Source of the DNA: a virus
DNA length: 26,386 bases
IMG/VR virus record: IMGVR_UViG_3300027917_000156
Span: 1-26,386 of that record
Reading direction: 5' to 3' (one strand)
The translations under genes and the position numbers were made by a program. Positions 8,419 through 17,247 of this stretch are shown here, one piece after another. Within the stretch, counting starts at the first letter, position 1, and each line of letters opens with the position of its first letter. A model generated the notes under the pieces. That model made no database searches. It had not been told where the DNA came from and saw nothing but the letters and a program-made list of their open reading frames with translations.

Positions 8419-9330
8419 ATGGCTTATATAAATCAGAAGAAATATTATACTAACGATGGCACGAGTCCAACTAATGAGAACTGGGGTTCTTATCAATATG
8501 TAAGTCTTGAAGATATTGTAAATAATTTTCAGCTTATGTATAGCGGAAACCATTCGTTAGTTAATAACGAAGAGCGATATAAAATATTGTTTCACGCTAA
8601 ACGAGCAATACAAGAATTAAACTACGATGCTTTTAAAGAAGTAAAAGCGTTAGAGTTAACAGTATATGATGACTTAAAATTTATTTTGCCTCCAGATTAT
8701 GTAAACTGGATTCGCATATCTCTTTATAAGGATGGATGGATTAGACCACTGACAGAGAACATTCAGGTAAACTCAGCTACTTCTTATACTCAAAGTTCTA
8801 GTGTTCCTGATTTTACAGGGAATGATGCTACAATACAGACATCTCAACTAGATACAGATAGATTAGATGGTAATCAAAATAGTATTTATTTAAACCAGGT
8901 AAATGCTGAAGACCAAGTTCCTCAAGATACTCAAGCGAATTGGTATGCAGATTATACAATAGGAGCTCGTTATGGTTTAAATACAGAGACTGCAAACATA
9001 AATCCTACATTTAGAATAGATAAAAAAGCTGGAGTTATAAATTTTGATTCTACAATGGCTAACGAGCAATGTATCTTAGAGTATATTTCTGATGGTATGG
9101 AGAATGGAGACGACTCTAAGGTTTCGGTAAATAAACTTTTTGAGGATTATGTATACGCTTATGTAGAATACGCCATCTTAAATAGCAAGTTTAATGTTCA
9201 AGAATATATTGTAAATAGAGCTAGAAGAAGAAAAACAGCTTTGTTGAGAAATGCAAAAATAAGACTAAGCAATATACATCCTGGAAGATTGTTAATGAAT
9301 CTAAGAGGAGGAGACAAGTGGATTAAGTAA
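8419..9330 (+). CDS. Putative tail tubular protein A-like / ring adaptor
   Basis: This 303-residue protein probably joins the portal or adaptor to the tail tube. The helical segment VNNEERYKILFHAKRAIQEL followed by the beta segment LKFILPPDYVNWIRISLYKD recalls the T7 gp11 (tail tubular protein A) type of adaptor, in which a helical bundle packs against a beta platform. A less ordered Gln/Asp/Ser-rich stretch (residues ~115-175) follows, then a beta region (NPTFRIDKKAGVINFDS). It ends with a basic helix (VNRARRRKTALLRNAKIRLS). It is spaced one base from each neighbour, so it is co-transcribed with the connector and the tail-tube-B-like gene. A gp11-like role also fits its place directly before the large gp12-like gene. 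Confidence 0.7.
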   Translation: MAYINQKKYYTNDGTSPTNENWGSYQYVSLEDIVNNFQLMYSGNHSLVNNEERYKILFHAKRAIQELNYDAFKEVKALELTVYDDLKFILPPDYVNWIRISLYKDGWIRPLTENIQVNSATSYTQSSSVPDFTGNDATIQTSQLDTDRLDGNQNSIYLNQVNAEDQVPQDTQANWYADYTIGARYGLNTETANINPTFRIDKKAGVINFDSTMANEQCILEYISDGMENGDDSKVSVNKLFEDYVYAYVEYAILNSKFNVQEYIVNRARRRKTALLRNAKIRLSNIHPGRLLMNLRGGDKWIK

Positions 9331-9331
9331 C

Positions 9332-12300
9332 ATGGCGAATATTCAAAGAAACTTTACTGCTGGCCGTATGAATAAAAGCCTTGACGAAAGGCTTGTACCA
9401 AATGGTGAATATGTAGACGCATTAAACGTAAGGCTTGGCTCTACAGAAGAGTCTGAAGTAGGCTCTTTGGAAAACTCTAAAGGGAATACACTTTTAACTA
9501 CTTTAGGTTTTGGTGGATATCAATTAAGCAGTAATGCTAGATGTATTGGCGCTTATCAAGATGGTGCTAATGAAACTTTATATTGGTTTATACACGACCC
9601 AGCTTTTACAGCAAGTCCAACAGCTAAATTGGATTTAATTGTTTCTTATAACACCACAGACAATTCAACTGCTTATCATGTAATAAGCTCTAATGATGGG
9701 GGGAATATAAATACAACTTTAAATTTTAGCCCTTACTTTTTAATAACAGGTGTTAATTTAGTTGATAATCTATTATTTTTTACAGATAATTACAACCCGC
9801 CTAGGGTAATAAATATAAACAGAACATATCAATCCCCTTCAGCAGCGCCGAATTATCTTGATGGATTTACTCCTGAGTCATTATTAGTAATTAAAAAACC
9901 ACCAGTCGCTGCCCCAACAATTCAAACATTAAATTTAGCGGGACAACAAGATGATTTTCTAGAAGAGCGATTCATAAGCTTTGCGTATAGATACAAATAT
10001 GAAGATGGAGAATATTCAGCTACATCTCAATTTAGCGAAGACGCATTTATTCCATCAGCTTTTTCTTTTAGCTACAATAGCTATTTGAATGAAGGAATGA
10101 AAAATACAGTTAATGCAGCTATAATTACTTTTAATTCTGGAGATTCGTTAGTAAAAGGAATAGAGCTTTTATTTAAAGATTCTACAACTTCTACAATAAA
10201 ATCCATTGAATATCTAGATAAAACTAATTTAGGCTACTCAGATTTAACTAATTATACTTACACCTTTAGCAACAGTAAAATATTTACTCTTCTTCCGGCG
10301 TCTGAAATTTTAAGGCTTTATGATAATGTGCCCAAAACAGCCAAGGCTCAAACTGTTATGGGCAATAGGCTGGTTTATGGGAACTATAAGGAAGGGTATA
10401 ATCTAATAGATAAATTTGGAGAAGCTCTTAAACTTGAATATATAGCTTCTCTAAATAGCGAAGAGATTTCAACCACAACGCTTTTAGATACAAGTGGAGA
10501 TGGATATTATAGTATAGGTCCAACTCCGGTTACAGTAAACAGAGCTACTTTATATATAGACCTATCTAATCCAGATGGAACTATAATGGATTTAACTGCT
10601 GGCTCAAGTATTAGTTTAGATTTTACTATTACTCATAGTCAATTTACTGGGAATACACCCTCAGCTACAACTTCAAATGTTGAATTAATATTTGACTATA
10701 CATTACCAGTAGATTTTGCTAATGTATACTCATTAGCTACTAGTACTGATTTTGTAGAGAAAGTAGGAACTATTGTTAACATACAGCCAATGGCTACTGC
10801 TTGTAATGGAACTACATTAACAGACCAGTTTAATTGTGCTTTGCCGCTAACGCTAGGAACTTACACAAAGACTGATAGTGGTATAACGGCAGGTGGAGAG
10901 CCGATAGCGATAATATCATCTCCAGGTAATAATACTATTGGATTTCAGTTTGTAGCAGCGCAATATGTAGATGGCGCAAATAATGCTTATGAATTTTATG
11001 AAGTAGTTAGTGCTACTGGTTATTTAAGAAGTTCTGATACAGTTAGAAGTTTGCATAGTAATAGAGGCTATGAAGTGGGTATTGTATATATGGATGAATT
11101 TAATCGTTCATCTACAGCGCTCGTTAGCCCTGACAATACAGTTCAAAATCCTTGTGCAAATTCTATTAGTAAGAATACTATTAGAGTAACAATACCAACT
11201 ACACAAATAGCTCCAGCTTGGGCAACTCGTTATAAGTTTGTTTTAAAACCTTCTGAAACAACTTATGAGACTATTTACTCTAATATTTATTATAACGACC
11301 CAGCTAGTAATGCAACTTACTTTTTATTAGAAGGCGAGAATGCAAACAAAGTAGAAGAAGGAGATAGATATTTTGTAAAAGCTGATAGCACAGGACCTAT
11401 TTTAAGATGTGTTGAAGCTACGGTTTTAGAAAAAGAGGCAAAAGAAGAAGGATTTATTGAGCCGCTTGATGATAGTGGAAACATAATAGTTGTTCCAGCC
11501 GGAACATATATGAAAATAAACCCTAATAATTTTGCTACTGAAAGAGGGGATAATGACATTATTGCTCCAGGTTCGTTAACAGAAATTGAAGATACTGCAG
11601 AACAGTATCCAATTTTATCTTATCCAATGAATCTTGCTCCTGTTAGCCCCAGTACCACATATACTGATTACAATGTGCCTTCTGGTAGTAGAATTATAAT
11701 GTCTATCAGACAAGAAAGACTTGGCCCTGGAAACGGCAATGGTAAGTGTGAGAGAAGAATTAGTCAATTAGATGTTGAGCTTGTATCTTCTAGGACTTAT
11801 GACAATATGCAGGATTGGTGGAATGGAGATAATGTTGAAGAAGTTTTATCAAGAGCGGTTACTGAAGTTGGTGGAAATACAGGAAGTATAACGAATACAT
11901 ACGAGTCCGCTACTGCAACTACAAAAACAGACATATCCACTTCTGAAGGAACTAACTACTATAAGTTTTTTAGAGACTCTGTAACTAATGAGTTGAGTTT
12001 ATTAATAACTGGTACTGTAAGATGTGGAGGAACGTTATCAAGAGAAAAAAGACGTTCGACTGTTACAGCCGATTTTCAGATATATAGAGCGGATAGTTTA
12101 ATTGTTTTTGAAACCCAGCCCACTGAGGCACTACCAGATGTATGGTATGAAAACCATTTATCATTTCCTATTGATTCAGATGGAATGCACTCTGGAAATA
12201 TACAAAACCAAACTACTAGCCAATCTGCAATTATAGATACAGAATTTGCGGATTGTTATGTTTTTGGAAATGGCGTTGAAAGTTACAAGATACTAGACTC

Positions 12301-14167
12301 TATAGCTGGTAAAACGTTAAGCATTGGTCAAAGAGTTACCTCTACTTCAAACGTTACATTTAAAGAGGCTGATAGATTTGCTGATTTAACTTATAGTGGT
12401 GTTTATAATGATGAGACCAATGTAAATAAACTAAACGAGTTTAACCTTGGTCTTGCTAATTTTAAACCATTAGAGGATTCATTTGGTACAATACAGATAT
12501 TATACGGAAGACAAACAGACATACTTGTTTTGCAAGAAGATAAAATCTCTTATGTGCTTGCTGGTAAAAATTTACTTAGCGATTCAACTGGCGGAGGCGT
12601 TGTGTCTTCTGTTCCTGAAGTATTAGGAACTCAAATAGCTCGTATAGAAGAATATGGTATTAGTGAAAACCCAGAGAGTTTTGCTGCATGGGGAGCTAAT
12701 AAATATTTTACAGACGCAAAGCGTGGAGCTGTAATAAATCTAATAGGAGGGGCGTATAATAATGAGCAGCTTCAGATTATATCAGAAGCGGGAATGCGTT
12801 CTTGGTTTAGGGATTTATTTATAGAAACATTTCAAACTAATAAGTTAGGGGGATATGACCCCTATATGAATGAATATGTTTTGTCTTCAAATATTCAACT
12901 TCCAATACCGGTTGAGGAATGTTTTGATTGTAATTCATCAAGAAACATAACCCTTCCTGTTGGAGAAACAGTAACCTACTGTGTTAATGTTGGAGAACTT
13001 TTGGGAAGTGTAGATATTGATTACACAATAACTGCCGATTCATATCCTAACATAATATCTGAAACTGGAGACAATGTTGTTACAGAATTATTAGGAGCTG
13101 AAATGATTTTAGAGTCTTCATTTAGCGACATATATTATACTATTACAGCTGTATATAACGGGGTTACTTATACCACTGGAGCTGTAAATACTAGCGGTAC
13201 ATTAACAATAAATAAAAATATAGTTAACGCTTCTACAGTTCAAATCTCTGTAAGTCAAAACGGAACTTCTGCCGAAAGCATTGGTATTTATACAGGATGT
13301 CCTCAAGCATCTACAATTACAATATTTAATGTAGCTATAACAAGTTGTGCGGATGCGGGAGAGCTTATTACAAATCAATACAGATGGACAGATGGAACTT
13401 TTTCGTCTCCATTACACTCCAATCAAGTACAATTTTCTAGTAATATAAATAGTCCTGTTGTCTCTCAATTTAGCAGTGTTACTGGATATCAAGGCGCTGG
13501 TATAATACCAGGGAATGGGGCTACAGTAAGTATTATAAGTAGAAAACAAAGTACCGATACGTTTAATTTTGATATTACTAAGAATAAATTAAAATATTTA
13601 AGAACAAATACTTATTATCCAAACACACCTACAGGAATAAATTCATTGTTGGCGGCAGCTACAGATGCAGTTCCTATAGTTCAACAAACTACACCTAGTC
13701 AATATTATGCTGATTTTACCATGCCTAGCACTGATGAAAGTTATTTGTATTTGGTTTGGGATTATAGAAAACCATCTAGTCAAAGCCTGTGTTATTCATC
13801 AACATCAACTACTGACTCTTGTTATGGATGTACATTTACCCCTACACCCACTCCTACGCCAACTCCTACGCCAGTTTCTTCTTATATTTGGAGATTTGAG
13901 TCTGGAGCGGGAAGCGCTACGAGCCCAACAAGTTGTCCTTTAACATCAGTGACGTTGTATAGCACAGCCTCAACATTTGCACAAGTATTTGCAGGAAGCA
14001 CAGTATTTTATACTGATGTGGCTCAAACAATACCATTCCAAGGAAATGATTATTACTTTGGAGTAAGACAACCAAATGCAGGATATGGATTGGCTCAAGG
14101 AATATTTAGAATGACAGATTTAGGAACGGCATCAAATATTGATATCCCTGGTGTATGTGGTTCATAA
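9332..14167 (+). CDS. Large tail tubular protein B-like protein with C-terminal Thr-Pro linker and adhesin-like module
   Basis: This 1611-residue protein is the largest complete gene here. The N-terminus (FTAGRMNKSLDERLVPNGEY, then NVRLGSTEESEVG, and later GVNLVDNLLFFTDNYNPPRV) has the look of gp12-type tail-tube B proteins, or the muzzle/stabilisation proteins of crAss-like phages, which form the tail nozzle. A second such region is at about 1030-1180 (FGTIQILYGRQTDILVLQED; FAAWGANKYFTDAKRGAV). From ~1190 on the sequence is Ser/Thr/Asn-rich beta sequence. A 12-residue (Thr-Pro)6 linker at 1503-1514 leads into a ~97-residue Cys-containing module that shares a pattern with modules in the next gene. 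T7 gp12 is about 794 residues, so roughly half of this protein is extra. There is one base between it and the preceding gene. Confidence 0.72.
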   Translation: MANIQRNFTAGRMNKSLDERLVPNGEYVDALNVRLGSTEESEVGSLENSKGNTLLTTLGFGGYQLSSNARCIGAYQDGANETLYWFIHDPAFTASPTAKLDLIVSYNTTDNSTAYHVISSNDGGNINTTLNFSPYFLITGVNLVDNLLFFTDNYNPPRVININRTYQSPSAAPNYLDGFTPESLLVIKKPPVAAPTIQTLNLAGQQDDFLEERFISFAYRYKYEDGEYSATSQFSEDAFIPSAFSFSYNSYLNEGMKNTVNAAIITFNSGDSLVKGIELLFKDSTTSTIKSIEYLDKTNLGYSDLTNYTYTFSNSKIFTLLPASEILRLYDNVPKTAKAQTVMGNRLVYGNYKEGYNLIDKFGEALKLEYIASLNSEEISTTTLLDTSGDGYYSIGPTPVTVNRATLYIDLSNPDGTIMDLTAGSSISLDFTITHSQFTGNTPSATTSNVELIFDYTLPVDFANVYSLATSTDFVEKVGTIVNIQPMATACNGTTLTDQFNCALPLTLGTYTKTDSGITAGGEPIAIISSPGNNTIGFQFVAAQYVDGANNAYEFYEVVSATGYLRSSDTVRSLHSNRGYEVGIVYMDEFNRSSTALVSPDNTVQNPCANSISKNTIRVTIPTTQIAPAWATRYKFVLKPSETTYETIYSNIYYNDPASNATYFLLEGENANKVEEGDRYFVKADSTGPILRCVEATVLEKEAKEEGFIEPLDDSGNIIVVPAGTYMKINPNNFATERGDNDIIAPGSLTEIEDTAEQYPILSYPMNLAPVSPSTTYTDYNVPSGSRIIMSIRQERLGPGNGNGKCERRISQLDVELVSSRTYDNMQDWWNGDNVEEVLSRAVTEVGGNTGSITNTYESATATTKTDISTSEGTNYYKFFRDSVTNELSLLITGTVRCGGTLSREKRRSTVTADFQIYRADSLIVFETQPTEALPDVWYENHLSFPIDSDGMHSGNIQNQTTSQSAIIDTEFADCYVFGNGVESYKILDSIAGKTLSIGQRVTSTSNVTFKEADRFADLTYSGVYNDETNVNKLNEFNLGLANFKPLEDSFGTIQILYGRQTDILVLQEDKISYVLAGKNLLSDSTGGGVVSSVPEVLGTQIARIEEYGISENPESFAAWGANKYFTDAKRGAVINLIGGAYNNEQLQIISEAGMRSWFRDLFIETFQTNKLGGYDPYMNEYVLSSNIQLPIPVEECFDCNSSRNITLPVGETVTYCVNVGELLGSVDIDYTITADSYPNIISETGDNVVTELLGAEMILESSFSDIYYTITAVYNGVTYTTGAVNTSGTLTINKNIVNASTVQISVSQNGTSAESIGIYTGCPQASTITIFNVAITSCADAGELITNQYRWTDGTFSSPLHSNQVQFSSNINSPVVSQFSSVTGYQGAGIIPGNGATVSIISRKQSTDTFNFDITKNKLKYLRTNTYYPNTPTGINSLLAAATDAVPIVQQTTPSQYYADFTMPSTDESYLYLVWDYRKPSSQSLCYSSTSTTDSCYGCTFTPTPTPTPTPTPVSSYIWRFESGAGSATSPTSCPLTSVTLYSTASTFAQVFAGSTVFYTDVAQTIPFQGNDYYFGVRQPNAGYGLAQGIFRMTDLGTASNIDIPGVCGS
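13838..13873 (+). repeat. (Thr-Pro)6 linker coding repeat
   Basis: Six consecutive Thr-Pro codon pairs with mixed synonymous codons. They separate the tail-tube-B-like body from its C-terminal module and share nucleotide words with the linkers of the two downstream tail genes. Confidence 0.9.
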
Positions 14168-14178
14168 AAATAAATTAA

Positions 14179-15138
14179 ATGGCAAGTTTAGGAACATATT
14201 ATTTTGATACAAATAGTTTTGCAAATGCAACAACTATTTATGATGATGTAGATTTAACTACTGTTTCTGCAAATGGTTTTTATTCAGATTCTACTATTGT
14301 AAGAGAACAAGTTTCTGGAGTGCTTCTTGCTGCTCAAATTTGTAGCACCCCCACTCCTACTCCTACCCCCACTCCTACTCCAACACCTACTCCTACCCCC
14401 ACTCCTACTCCAACACCTACACCTACTCCTACTCCTACTCCAACGCCTACGCCTAGCCCTACGCCTACGCCTACACCTAGCCCAACGCCTACGCCTACGC
14501 CTAGCCCTACGCCTACGCCTACACCTAGCCCTACACCTACACCTACGCCTAGCCCTACACCTACACCTACGCCTACGCCAACGTATACCCTTACATTGTA
14601 TGCTAACGTAAGCTCTGGAACTAGTCCATTACAAGGTTGGGGTAGCTCAACAGATGCTTGTAACGGAACAGGAACTCCAGTTACTGTTTATTTAAGTCAA
14701 TATGCGGCTACATTGTATGATGCATATATTAATGGATACGCACTGTATTTAAATAGCGGTTTAAGTACAACCTACAATGGTGGAAATACATATTTTAAAG
14801 ACATGAGTAGTCCTGGTTCAGGAAATTCTTTATTTGTCTCTAATTTTGGTGTTATAGTTACATTTAGTGCTTGTAGTACGCCTAGTCCAACGCCTACACC
14901 TACTCCTACACCTACACCAACGCCTACTCCAGCACCTGTTTCAGTATGGTATCAGATGACCGATTGTTCTGACAGTTCAACGATTTATTCTCAGCAGTAT
15001 AATGAGGGAGATTTTGCAATCAACGATAGAGTGACTTCATTAGGTGGGCTAACCGCAGTAATTACGGGATGGCTATATGCTGACCCAGGAGGATTTTTAT
15101 ACGCAATAACAGCTACTGGACAAACCGGGTGTCCATAA
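14179..15138 (+). CDS. Modular tail/adhesin protein with two Thr-Pro-rich linkers
   Basis: This 319-residue protein is built of three small modules joined by two Pro-rich stalks. Module 1 is residues 1-56 ([31 protein letters not shown]) and ends in Cys-Ser. Linker 1 is residues 57-134, 39 Xaa-Pro pairs. Module 2 is about 135-233 ([40 protein letters not shown]). Linker 2 is 234-253. Module 3 is 254-319 ([17 protein letters not shown], ending GQTGCP). No signal peptide is seen, which fits a virion protein released by lysis. A rigid polyproline-type stalk carrying small beta modules suggests a tail fibre or host-recognition appendage. It starts 11 bp after the tail-tube-B-like gene and precedes the modification cassette. 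Binding targets cannot be told from sequence. Confidence 0.72.
   Translation: MASLGTYYFDTNSFANATTIYDDVDLTTVSANGFYSDSTIVREQVSGVLLAAQICSTPTPTPTPTPTPTPTPTPTPTPTPTPTPTPTPTPTPSPTPTPTPSPTPTPTPSPTPTPTPSPTPTPTPSPTPTPTPTPTYTLTLYANVSSGTSPLQGWGSSTDACNGTGTPVTVYLSQYAATLYDAYINGYALYLNSGLSTTYNGGNTYFKDMSSPGSGNSLFVSNFGVIVTFSACSTPSPTPTPTPTPTPTPTPAPVSVWYQMTDCSDSSTIYSQQYNEGDFAINDRVTSLGGLTAVITGWLYADPGGFLYAITATGQTGCP
14347..14580 (+). repeat. Long Thr-Pro/Ser-Pro linker repeat (39 dipeptides)
   Basis: Eighteen Thr-Pro pairs are followed by five Ser-Pro pairs that recur exactly every 24 bp (AGC at 14455, 14479, 14503, 14527, 14551), each separated by three Thr-Pro pairs, then four more Thr-Pro pairs. Two adjacent 30-bp units (14365-14394 and 14395-14424) differ by one base, a sign of recent tandem duplication. 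Confidence 0.95.
14878..14937 (+). repeat. Second Thr-Pro linker repeat (10 dipeptides)
   Basis: Ten Xaa-Pro pairs (eight Thr-Pro, one Ser-Pro, one Ala-Pro) joining modules 2 and 3 of the 319-residue tail protein. As in the other linkers, the preceding module ends in a Cys within a few residues of the first Thr-Pro. Confidence 0.92.
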
Positions 15139-15147
15139 TTAAATATG

Positions 15148-15155
15148 TATATTTG
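15148..15155 (+). promoter_or_regulatory. Bacteroidota-type -7 element before the modification cassette
   Basis: TATATTTG matches TAnnTTTG in the 34-bp gap after the 319-residue tail gene and ends 17 nt before the oxygenase ATG. No TTG is visible at the right distance upstream. The leader that follows is repeated AATTAA-type sequence with no Shine-Dalgarno. It may give the cassette its own transcript. Confidence 0.5.
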
Positions 15156-15172
15156 AATTAAATTAAATTAAA

Positions 15173-16339
15173 ATGAATGAAATAAAAAACTTCCTAAGCA
15201 AAGAGGACTGCTTAGAAGTTATGAGGATGATAGACTTGAATCATCAACCCTCTTCAGTAGTTGAAGGTGGATATGACATAAGCACTATATCTCAAACAAG
15301 AACTTCTAGCACTTGCAATTTAGACCACAATAATCCCACTATTCAGAGAATACACAACAAAATAGCTAATTTTTTAGGGATAGATATCGCTAAAGGAGAA
15401 CGCCTTCAAGGGCAGTTGTATGAAGAGGGGCAATACTTTAAGCCTCATCAAGATTTTTTTTCAGGCCCTGCTTATGACAAGCATTGCTTGGTCTCAGGGA
15501 ACAGGACTCATACTTTAATGATTTATCTTAATGATGGTTTTGAAGGAGGCGGCACAAATTTTTTAAATCTAAATACCATAGTAACTCCTGAGCAAGGAAA
15601 AGCTGTCTCTTGGGAAAATATGTCTAACGGAAAATGTTTAGACTCTGCTCTGCACGAAGGTATGCCTATATTAAAAGGTAAAAAATACATTATTACTTCT
15701 TGGTGGAGAGAAAAAACTTGGAATAATGCAGAAGATACTTCTGCATATATTAATAAGCCAAAAATATATACAGAAACTTCTCAGCTCCCAAAATTAACAG
15801 AAATTGGTTTTGAAGTAAGAAAAGTTCCTGAAGATGTTTGGGGGATTATTAAAGACTCTTACGAGATATTAAAAGAAAGAACAACAGAAGAAAATTTTGA
15901 AGGGAAAGAAAATTTTATTCCAGGTCGTACTGAATTATTGTCTTATGACCACATACCAAACATTAGAAATCTTATTCATCAAAAATTACTTGATGTACAC
16001 AAAGATTTTGCTGGAGTAAATATTGAGCCAACTTTTATATATGGTATTCGCTCTTACTTGAGGGGAGCTACATTAACAAAACATAGAGATAGAATAGAAA
16101 CTCATCATGTTTCATCTATAATTATTGTTGACAAAGATTTAAAGTGTGGATGTCAAAATAGAGAGTTTGGTGATGATTGGGCATTAGATATACAAGGACA
16201 TGATGGGGAATGGTATAAGGTATATGCTCAGCCAGGAGATATGATATTATATGAATCTGCTGTGTGTGAACACGGAAGAATAGAGCCTTTTCAAGGAACT
16301 TTTTTTAGAAACTTTTTTATGCACTATAAATTAGTGTAA
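15173..16339 (+). CDS. Tandem two-domain 2OG-Fe(II) oxygenase, prolyl 4-hydroxylase type
   Basis: This 388-residue protein is predicted to hydroxylate a protein side chain, most likely proline, using Fe(II), O2 and 2-oxoglutarate. Two complete catalytic domains are visible. Domain 1 (about 1-185) has the P4H pattern GQYFKPHQDFF with His92-x-Asp94, the strand THTLMIYLNDGFEGGGTNF, distal His161 (ALHEGMPILKGKKYI) and the 2OG-binding candidate Lys171, ten residues later. Domain 2 (about 205-388) has SYLRGATLTKHRDR with His304-x-Asp306, PGDMILYESAVCEHGR with distal His367, and Arg379 as the candidate 2OG-binding residue. No signal peptide is present. Its stop overlaps the ATG of the radical SAM gene (TAATG), implying translational coupling. 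It lies directly downstream of a Thr-Pro-rich tail gene, so the linker prolines are the obvious candidate substrate (inference). Lysyl hydroxylation or another substrate remains possible. Confidence 0.88.
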   Translation: MNEIKNFLSKEDCLEVMRMIDLNHQPSSVVEGGYDISTISQTRTSSTCNLDHNNPTIQRIHNKIANFLGIDIAKGERLQGQLYEEGQYFKPHQDFFSGPAYDKHCLVSGNRTHTLMIYLNDGFEGGGTNFLNLNTIVTPEQGKAVSWENMSNGKCLDSALHEGMPILKGKKYIITSWWREKTWNNAEDTSAYINKPKIYTETSQLPKLTEIGFEVRKVPEDVWGIIKDSYEILKERTTEENFEGKENFIPGRTELLSYDHIPNIRNLIHQKLLDVHKDFAGVNIEPTFIYGIRSYLRGATLTKHRDRIETHHVSSIIIVDKDLKCGCQNREFGDDWALDIQGHDGEWYKVYAQPGDMILYESAVCEHGRIEPFQGTFFRNFFMHYKLV

Positions 16340-17247
16340 TGATAAATTTTATTCAAATAGACCCTAATGGATTGTGTAATGCAGGATGTTGGTTTTGTCC
16401 AGTATCTATTGTTGGTAATCCAAAAACACACATAGGACAAATGTCTCCTGAATTATATGAAAATATAATTAAACAAATCCATGAACTAAAGGGAGATATA
16501 ATAAATCCACACCTTCATTTTGTATATGCATCTCATTATAATGAAGTACTTCTTTATAGATATTTTGAACAGATGCTACAAACACTTCAAAGGTATAATT
16601 TAACATTGTGTTTATTAACAAACGGAGTTCCTCTTATACCAGCAAAAATAGATTTAATAAATAAATATCCAGGTGTTGTTTCGCAAATAGCCATAAACGC
16701 TCCTGTATATGAAAAAAGATTATTTCAAAAAAGAACGGGAATGAGAGAATCTTTATTTGATACATTGATGTCAAATATTGATTATGCTCAGCAAAATCTA
16801 TATAATCCAAATATATTATTATTACAAATAAACGGAATCAACGAACATTCTAATATTATTAAATTAGAAAATTTTCCAAATATAGAGCCTGATGAATTAA
16901 AAAATCAAGTGGAATTAGCTAGGAAACTTTTTCCAAACATAAAGATTACAGAACAATGGAATCTTATAGATAGAGCGGGATTGCTAGAAGGGGTTATGGA
17001 AAACCCATTGTCTTCAGGCAAAGCTATAGGATGCTCTTCTAAAAGAGATGAAGAATGGCTTCATGTCACATCGAAAGGAGAGGTATTTCTTTGTTGTAAT
17101 GACTATAATATGGATTATATTTTTGGAGATTTAAATACACAACTGTTAAAAGAAATATGGGAAAGTGAGAGAAGAAAAAAGGTGTTACAAAAAGCTTTTA
17201 ATGGTATATGTAATTCTTGTTCAGTAGCTATATTTAAAAATGAATGA
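16339..17247 (+). CDS. Radical SAM protein with truncated SPASM-like C-terminal cluster region
   Basis: This 302-residue enzyme should bind a [4Fe-4S] cluster and cleave S-adenosylmethionine to start radical chemistry. The cluster motif is Cys13-x3-Cys17-x2-Cys20 (LCNAGCWFCP). The C-terminal region has the SPASM spacing Cys232-x14-Gly247-x4-Cys252 (KGEVFLCC), then Cys291-x2-Cys294 (GICNSC). That is enough for one auxiliary cluster but shorter than a full seven-Cys SPASM domain. SPASM and related proteins often modify peptides or proteins (PqqE, AlbA, anSME), though others act on small molecules. The start overlaps the oxygenase stop, and the gene overlaps the glycosyltransferase start by 8 bp, so the three are probably made together. 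The reaction and substrate are not evident. Context suggests modification of tail proteins or of a sugar donor. Confidence 0.87.
   Translation: MINFIQIDPNGLCNAGCWFCPVSIVGNPKTHIGQMSPELYENIIKQIHELKGDIINPHLHFVYASHYNEVLLYRYFEQMLQTLQRYNLTLCLLTNGVPLIPAKIDLINKYPGVVSQIAINAPVYEKRLFQKRTGMRESLFDTLMSNIDYAQQNLYNPNILLLQINGINEHSNIIKLENFPNIEPDELKNQVELARKLFPNIKITEQWNLIDRAGLLEGVMENPLSSGKAIGCSSKRDEEWLHVTSKGEVFLCCNDYNMDYIFGDLNTQLLKEIWESERRKKVLQKAFNGICNSCSVAIFKNE

Noticed and set aside
14347-14580. CRISPR-like or minisatellite non-coding array
   Set aside because: The repeat is continuous, in frame, has no spacers, and encodes a simple linker inside a long gene.
14327-14611. Alternative-frame reading of the Thr-Pro repeat as a Leu/Arg-rich protein (and the similar Tyr/Ser-rich reading at 18292-18483)
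   Set aside because: Repetitive DNA leaves other frames open by chance; the Thr-Pro frame joins well-formed modules and the others have no start context.
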